From Labrys wisconsinensis (lineage in GTDB: Bacteria; Pseudomonadota; Alphaproteobacteria; Rhizobiales; Labraceae), in assembly GCF_030814995.1 (NCBI RefSeq), contig NZ_JAUSVX010000007.1, forward strand, positions 124,001 to 188,000: a DNA stretch of 64,000 bases, given 5' to 3'. Positions 59,771 through 64,000 of the stretch are shown one piece after another. The notes under the pieces were generated by a model. That model was not told where the DNA came from and searched no databases. It was given only the letters and a program-made list of their open reading frames with translations. How positions within the stretch are numbered: the first letter of the stretch is position 1; every line of letters starts with the position of its first letter. The position numbers and the translations under genes are program-made.

Positions 59771-61681
59771 TCACACCGTCAAGGCCTGCCGCAGGCTCGC
59801 GCCCTCTTCCGAGCGCTTGAGCAGCTCGCGCGCCTCGTCGGCTTCGCGCTGGCGGTTCCACATGCCGGCATAGAGGCCGCCGCGGTCGAGCAGGGCCTGG
59901 TGGGTGCCGCGCTCGGCGACGACGCCCTTGTCGATGACCAGGATCTCGTCGGCGTCGACCACGGTCGACAGCCGGTGGGCGATCACCAGCGTGGTGCGGC
60001 CCTTGGAGACCCGCTCCAGGGCGCCCTGGATCTCCATCTCGGTGTAGCTGTCGAGCGCCGAGGTCGCCTCGTCCAGCACCAGGATCGGCGGGGCCTTCAG
60101 GATGGTGCGGGCGATGGCGACGCGCTGCTTCTCGCCGCCCGAGAGCTTCAGGCCGCGCTCGCCGACCTCGGTGTCGTAGCCCTTGGGCATCAGGCGGATG
60201 AAGCCGTCGATCTGGGCGAGGCGCGCCGCCTCCTCCACCTCCGCATCGGCCGCATCCCAGCGGCCGTAGCGGATGTTGTAGCGGATCGTGTCGTTGAACA
60301 GCACCGTGTCCTGCGGCACCATGCCGATGGCCGCGCGCAGCGAGGTCTGCGTCACCGCGCGCACGTCCTGCCCGTCGATCAGCACCCGCCCGCCCTGGAC
60401 GTCGTAGAAGCGGTAGAGCAGCCGCGACACCGTCGACTTGCCGGCGCCGGAGGGCCCGACGATCGCCACCGTCCGCCCGGCCGGCACGTCGAAGGACAGG
60501 CCCTTGAGGATCGGGCGCTGCGGGTCGTAGTGGAACTGCACGTTGTCGAAGGTGACGCGGCCCTCGCGCACCTCCAGGGGCTTGGCCCCCGGCGCGTCCG
60601 TGACTTCCGGCGCCTGGCCGAGCAGCTCGAACATGGTCTCGATGTCGGTGACGCCCTGCTTGATCTCGCGATAGGCGAAGCCGAGGAAGTTGAGCGGCGT
60701 CGACAGCATCAGCCACATGGTGTTGAGCAGGGCGATGTCGCCGACCGTGTTGGCGCCATGGATGACGCCGTAGCCGGCCAGCGCCATGGACGCCGTCATG
60801 CCGCCGATGAAGATGACGCCCTGGCCGATGTTGAGCCAGGTCAGGGTGATGTAGGTGCGGATGCCGGCCTGCTCGTAGCCGGCCAGCGCCCGGTCGTAGC
60901 GGGCGAGCTCGCGCGCCTCGTTGCCGAAATACTTCACCGTCTCGTAGTTGAGCAGGCTGTCGATCGCCTTCTGGTTGGCGTCGGTGTCGCTGTCATTCAT
61001 CTCGCGGCGGATGGCGATGCGCCACTCCGTCGCCTTCACGGTGAACCAGACGTAGAGCGCCGTCGTCGCCAGCACGATCGCGGCGTAGCGCCAGTCGAAC
61101 TGCAGCACCAGCACCAGCGTCGAGAGCGCCAGCTCGACGATGGTCGGCAGGATGTTGATGGTGGCGAAGCGCACGATGGTCTCGATGCCGGCGCGGCCGC
61201 GGTCGATGACGCGCGACAGGCCGCCGGTCTTGCGCTCGAGATGGTAGCGCAGGCTGAGGCCGTGGATGTGCTGGAAGGTCTCGACCGCCAGCCGCCGCAC
61301 CGCGTGCATGAAGACGGCGGCGAACAGGCCGTCCTTCCACTGCGAGATCGCGGTCATGACCAGGCGCGACACGCCATAGGCGACGATCATGGTCAGCGGC
61401 AGCCCGGCCATGGCCACGGCGAAGGCCGAGCCGGTGAGCGGCTTGCCGGAGCCGACGGCCGCGAGGCCGTCGGTCGCCCATTTGAAGGTGTAGGGCACGA
61501 TCAGGGTGACGGCCTTGGTCACCACCAGCAGCGCGAAGGCGAACACCACCCGCGTCCTGAGGTCGGCGCGATCCTTCGGCCACATGTACGGCCAGAGCGC
61601 CGCCATGGTGTGCAGGAAGCCCTGGTCGGCATTGACGGGCTTCGCCGCCGCCGCGTTGGTCGAAGCATTGTCGGGGGGCAT
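59771..61681 (-). CDS. Atm1-type ABC exporter (ABCB7/HMT1-like)
   Basis: A 636-residue half-transporter. The membrane domain covers about residues 30-340. Its helices contain TVKATEWRIAIRREMNDSDTDANQKAIDSLLNYETVKYFGNE, given here only as a landmark in part; this NYETVKYFGNE motif is a hallmark of Atm1/ABCB7/HMT1 proteins. The ATPase has Walker A GPSGAGKST, the VPQDTVLFNDTIRYNI loop, the signature LSGGEKQRVAIARTIL and Walker B LVLDEATSALD. Bacterial Atm1 exports glutathione-linked metals or sulfur species. The N-terminal Met of the 1911-bp frame at 61681 is preceded by an upstream LysM gene. Confidence 0.88.
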   Translation of the reverse strand: MPPDNASTNAAAAKPVNADQGFLHTMAALWPYMWPKDRADLRTRVVFAFALLVVTKAVTLIVPYTFKWATDGLAAVGSGKPLTGSAFAVAMAGLPLTMIVAYGVSRLVMTAISQWKDGLFAAVFMHAVRRLAVETFQHIHGLSLRYHLERKTGGLSRVIDRGRAGIETIVRFATINILPTIVELALSTLVLVLQFDWRYAAIVLATTALYVWFTVKATEWRIAIRREMNDSDTDANQKAIDSLLNYETVKYFGNEARELARYDRALAGYEQAGIRTYITLTWLNIGQGVIFIGGMTASMALAGYGVIHGANTVGDIALLNTMWLMLSTPLNFLGFAYREIKQGVTDIETMFELLGQAPEVTDAPGAKPLEVREGRVTFDNVQFHYDPQRPILKGLSFDVPAGRTVAIVGPSGAGKSTVSRLLYRFYDVQGGRVLIDGQDVRAVTQTSLRAAIGMVPQDTVLFNDTIRYNIRYGRWDAADAEVEEAARLAQIDGFIRLMPKGYDTEVGERGLKLSGGEKQRVAIARTILKAPPILVLDEATSALDSYTEMEIQGALERVSKGRTTLVIAHRLSTVVDADEILVIDKGVVAERGTHQALLDRGGLYAGMWNRQREADEARELLKRSEEGASLRQALTV

Positions 61682-61803
61682 GGGTGCTTTGTCGTTTGTC
61701 GCGGTCGGCGCGGCTTTCCGTGCAGTCTGGAGCACAGTTAAGGCGCGCGGCGAGCGGCTGCAAGACGCCGGCCCGCGATCTCCCCCGGCGGAGCCTGCCT
61801 TCC

Positions 61804-63465
61804 CTACTGCGCCGCCTGGTCCTTCTTCTCCGGCATGACGAAGATCTGGCCGGGATAGATCCAGTGCGGATCGCGGATCTGCGTGGCATTGGCGTCGTAG
61901 ATCCAGGTGTAGCGCATGCCGCGGCCATAGGACTTGCGCGAGATGCGCCAGAGATTGTCGCCGCGCGCCACGGTCACCGTCTTCACCTCCGCGACCACCG
62001 CCTGCGAGTCGGAGGGCACGGGCGCCTTGACCGCCTGCTCCGGCTCCACCGCGGGCCTGGCGGTCTGCACCGCCTCGGCGCCGGCGGCCGGCTTGGCGAC
62101 GGGCGTGCCCGGCTGCGGCGGCGTCCCGATGTCGCGGGTGACGGTCGCCGCCGGCTTGGGCGCGACCTCCGCCTGCGCCGTCACGACGGCGGGCGGCGCC
62201 GCGGGCCTGGCCCGGGCCTCCATGGTGAAGGGCACCTCGGCCCGCGTCAGCACCCGGCCGCTGGCATTGTCGACGTCGTCGACGCGCACGCGGTAATTGC
62301 CCGGCCGCATGCCCTTCTCGACCATCAGGCCGAAGCTGCCGTCCGGGGCCGCCCTGACGTTGGCGAGCGGCGTCTCGTTGAGGTAGATCCGCACGTCGGC
62401 GCCGGGCTGGGCCGTGCCGGTGACGAAGAAGCGGCCGGCCTCGTCGGCCTCCACCGTCTTGATCTCGACATTGATGCGCGCCGCCTCGGCCGGCTTCGAC
62501 ACCGGCGCGGCGGGCTTCGGCGCGGCGGCAGGCGCGGCCGGCACCGGAGCAGGCGCAGCCGGAGCGGCAGGCGCCGGGGTGGAAGCGGCAGGCGGCGGGG
62601 CGGACGGCACCGCCTCGGCGACCCTGACGGGCGCCGCCGGCGTCGACGGCGCTGGGGCCGCCGGCGCGGCGGCGGGAACGGGGGCCGCGACCGGTGCCGG
62701 CGCGGGCGGGGCCTGGGCGACCACCTGCCTCGCCGGCGCGGCCTTCTGGCCGCCGTCGCTCAGCACCTTGGCCGGCGCGTTGGGATCGTTGAGCACGACC
62801 ACCACCTCCTCGCCCTGCTGCGTCGGCACCCGCACGGTGACGACCTGCTGGGACAAGGCGACGCGGCCGTCCGGGGTGGTGGCGCGCAAGGCCAGCTCGG
62901 CCGCGCCCTTGGGCAGCGGCTTGGGCACGATCGCCCATTGGCCGCCGACATCGGCGACGGCGCGGGCGAAGGGCGCCCCATCCTTCAGGAGCTCGACGGT
63001 CGCGCCCGGCACGCCCTGGCCGGCGACCACGGTGTCGCCCGAGGGCTCGACGCGGACGATGTCGAAGGTGGGAAGCTTGATGGCGGCCGGCGGCTGCGAC
63101 GCTGCCGACGGCGTGGGCGCGGCCGCCGAGGCGGGCTGCTGCGCCGGCTCGGCCGGGGTCTGGGCCTGCGGCTTGACCGGCGCCTGCGCCGCCTGCTGCA
63201 CCGGCTCGGGCGCGGCCCCGTCGGCGGCCGGCACGATCGGTGGCGAAGCGGGAGCGGTGGGCGCCGGCTCCTGCTTGACCGCCTGGGGAGCAGCCGGCAC
63301 TGCCGGAGCCTCGGGCTTGGGCGCCGGATCTGCCGGAACGGCCGCCAGCTTCATCGGCGGCGCCGGGGCCGGGGCCGGAGGTTGATTCTTGACGATGCCG
63401 AACCACGTCACCGCCGCGGCCGCAGCGCCGATTCCCGTCAGGCCAATCCACGCGCGGCCGAGCAT
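61804..63465 (-). CDS. LysM-domain protein with Pro/Ala-rich linkers
   Basis: A 553-residue envelope protein. An N-terminal hydrophobic segment (WIGLTGIGAAAAAVTWFGIV) anchors it. Most of the chain is Pro/Ala/Val-rich disordered linker with two Ig-like or BON-free beta domains (about 130-220 and 330-415; VEPSGDTVVAGQGVPGATVELL and TVEADEAGRFFVTGTAQPGADV). The C-terminal LysM domain (VARGDNLWRISRKSYGRGMRYTWIYDAN through IYPGQIFVMP) binds peptidoglycan. The start at 63465 is chosen because GGAG lies 6 nt upstream; 63477 is the alternative. It probably links the inner membrane to the cell wall. Confidence 0.82.
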   Translation of the reverse strand: MLGRAWIGLTGIGAAAAAVTWFGIVKNQPPAPAPAPPMKLAAVPADPAPKPEAPAVPAAPQAVKQEPAPTAPASPPIVPAADGAAPEPVQQAAQAPVKPQAQTPAEPAQQPASAAAPTPSAASQPPAAIKLPTFDIVRVEPSGDTVVAGQGVPGATVELLKDGAPFARAVADVGGQWAIVPKPLPKGAAELALRATTPDGRVALSQQVVTVRVPTQQGEEVVVVLNDPNAPAKVLSDGGQKAAPARQVVAQAPPAPAPVAAPVPAAAPAAPAPSTPAAPVRVAEAVPSAPPPAASTPAPAAPAAPAPVPAAPAAAPKPAAPVSKPAEAARINVEIKTVEADEAGRFFVTGTAQPGADVRIYLNETPLANVRAAPDGSFGLMVEKGMRPGNYRVRVDDVDNASGRVLTRAEVPFTMEARARPAAPPAVVTAQAEVAPKPAATVTRDIGTPPQPGTPVAKPAAGAEAVQTARPAVEPEQAVKAPVPSDSQAVVAEVKTVTVARGDNLWRISRKSYGRGMRYTWIYDANATQIRDPHWIYPGQIFVMPEKKDQAAQ

Positions 63466-63652
63466 ACCCGTCTCCATATGCGGCGTCCGCCCGAGGGGGC
63501 GAACGCCAATCCTGCGTCAGAACAGCAATAATGAATTATACGCTGTTTTGAAGCCTTTTCGCGGCTAAGCTTCGCAAAAGCGTTGAATAGTCACCCCCGG
63601 GCCTCGCTCTGCTCGCTTGACCCGGCCGTTGCTGCAATGCGAAAAACTGCAC

Positions 63653-64000
63653 ATGACAAAACTTTCCTCGATTTGCGTCTATTGCGGCTCCAGCCCCGGC
63701 GCCCGCCCCTCCTACCTCGAGGCCGCCCAGCGAGTCGGCGCCGACATGGCGGCAGCCGGCGCGCGCCTGGTCTATGGCGGCGGCGATGTCGGGCTGATGG
63801 GCGCGGTGGCCCGCTCGGTCATCGACCATGGCGGCTCCGTCACCGGCATCATCCCGAAATTCCTGCAGCGCCGCGAGCGCATGCTGACCGCGGTGGAGGA
63901 CCTGATCGTCACGGTCGACATGCACGAGCGCAAGCGCCTGATGTTCGAGCGCGCCGACGCCTTCGTCGCCCTGCCGGGCGGCGTCGGCACCCTGGAGGAG
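63653..64000 (+). CDS. LOG family phosphoribohydrolase (partial)
   Basis: The first 116 codons of a LOG/TIGR00730 protein running off the right edge. It opens SICVYCGSSPGARPSY and contains GARLVYGGGDVGLMGAVA. The active-site pair is in MHERKRLMFERADAF and PGGVGTLEE, the hallmark motif, ends exactly at the window edge. LOG enzymes release the base from cytokinin nucleotides or AMP. It diverges from the LysM gene across 187 bp, AT-rich near 63520-63545, where a promoter is likely. Confidence 0.93.
   Translation, partial: MTKLSSICVYCGSSPGARPSYLEAAQRVGADMAAAGARLVYGGGDVGLMGAVARSVIDHGGSVTGIIPKFLQRRERMLTAVEDLIVTVDMHERKRLMFERADAFVALPGGVGTLEE

Noticed and set aside
59702-61741. Plus-strand frame of about 680 codons over the Atm1-type gene
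   Set aside because: Antisense shadow of the ATPase with its Walker and signature motifs; the translation is Arg/His/Ala/Gly repeats.

Overview
The window is a GC-rich (roughly 70% by eye) alphaproteobacterial chromosome segment, most likely from the order Hyphomicrobiales (Rhizobiales). The signs are: many periplasmic-binding-protein ABC transporters, twin-arginine signal peptides on solute-binding proteins, candidate EcfG-type general-stress promoters (GGAAC-N17-GTT), a short intergenic repeat of a kind I associate with rhizobial genomes, a CYTH-CHAD protein, and DUF2934 and BON-domain proteins. I see no phage, integrase, transposase or CRISPR array. Both ends cut through genes: a sugar ABC permease at the left and a LOG-family phosphoribohydrolase at the right.

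Layout. 0-3.3 kb: CUT1 sugar ABC transporter genes diverge from a ROK repressor. 3.4-7.8 kb: small hypothetical membrane, secreted and cytoplasmic proteins around a CAP-domain/RTX exoprotein, ending in a YjbR-like protein. 7.9-17.9 kb, all minus: a GlxA/AraC regulator, a DddP-like M24 enzyme, a cysteine hydrolase and a polyamine-type ABC transporter (binding protein, ATPase, two permeases), then a family-5 binding protein and an HSL-type esterase. 17.9-22.2 kb: a stress cluster (Nramp-like transporter, membrane proteins, a 25-residue membrane peptide, a BON protein) with four similarly spaced EcfG-like promoter candidates. 22.5-27.1 kb: tRNA-Phe, ndk with a terminator, a flavodoxin-fold oxidoreductase, adenine deaminase, a haloalkane dehalogenase and its divergent MarR regulator. 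27.2-30.6 kb: thiBPQ behind a TPP riboswitch. 30.7-36.7 kb: CYTH-CHAD, a HAD phosphatase, an MsbA-like exporter, and mobA diverging from tusA-mobB.

36.8-44.2 kb is a minus-strand amino-acid module behind a divergent FadR-type GntR regulator: two permeases, a binding protein and an ATPase, then an enolase-superfamily enzyme, RidA and a DadA-like D-amino-acid dehydrogenase. Import, epimerisation, oxidation and imine clean-up would make a coherent route, but the substrate is unknown. 44.4-45.4 kb: a periplasmic protein and a GFA-family protein. 45.6-48.9 kb: a phosphonate pair (PhnX and a TIGR03364-type FAD oxidoreductase) diverges from an SDR and a KdgF-like cupin. 48.9-49.2 kb: a ParD antitoxin whose ParE toxin is only a short broken remnant. 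49.35-58.0 kb: a LacI repressor diverges, across a palindromic operator, from a seven-gene operon (aminotransferase, MFS transporter, DAO-type oxidase, 2-hydroxyacid reductase, NitT/TauT-type ABC transporter). 58.0-64 kb: a DUF2934 protein, an orphan TakP-like TRAP binding protein, an Atm1-type ABC exporter, a Pro/Ala-rich LysM protein and the start of a LOG protein.

The best candidates for undescribed biology are the DddP-sister operon at 10.7-17.9 kb, the epimerase/RidA/DadA amino-acid module at 36.8-44.2 kb, the LacI-controlled operon at 50.5-58.0 kb, and the compact general-stress cluster with its micro-membrane-protein.
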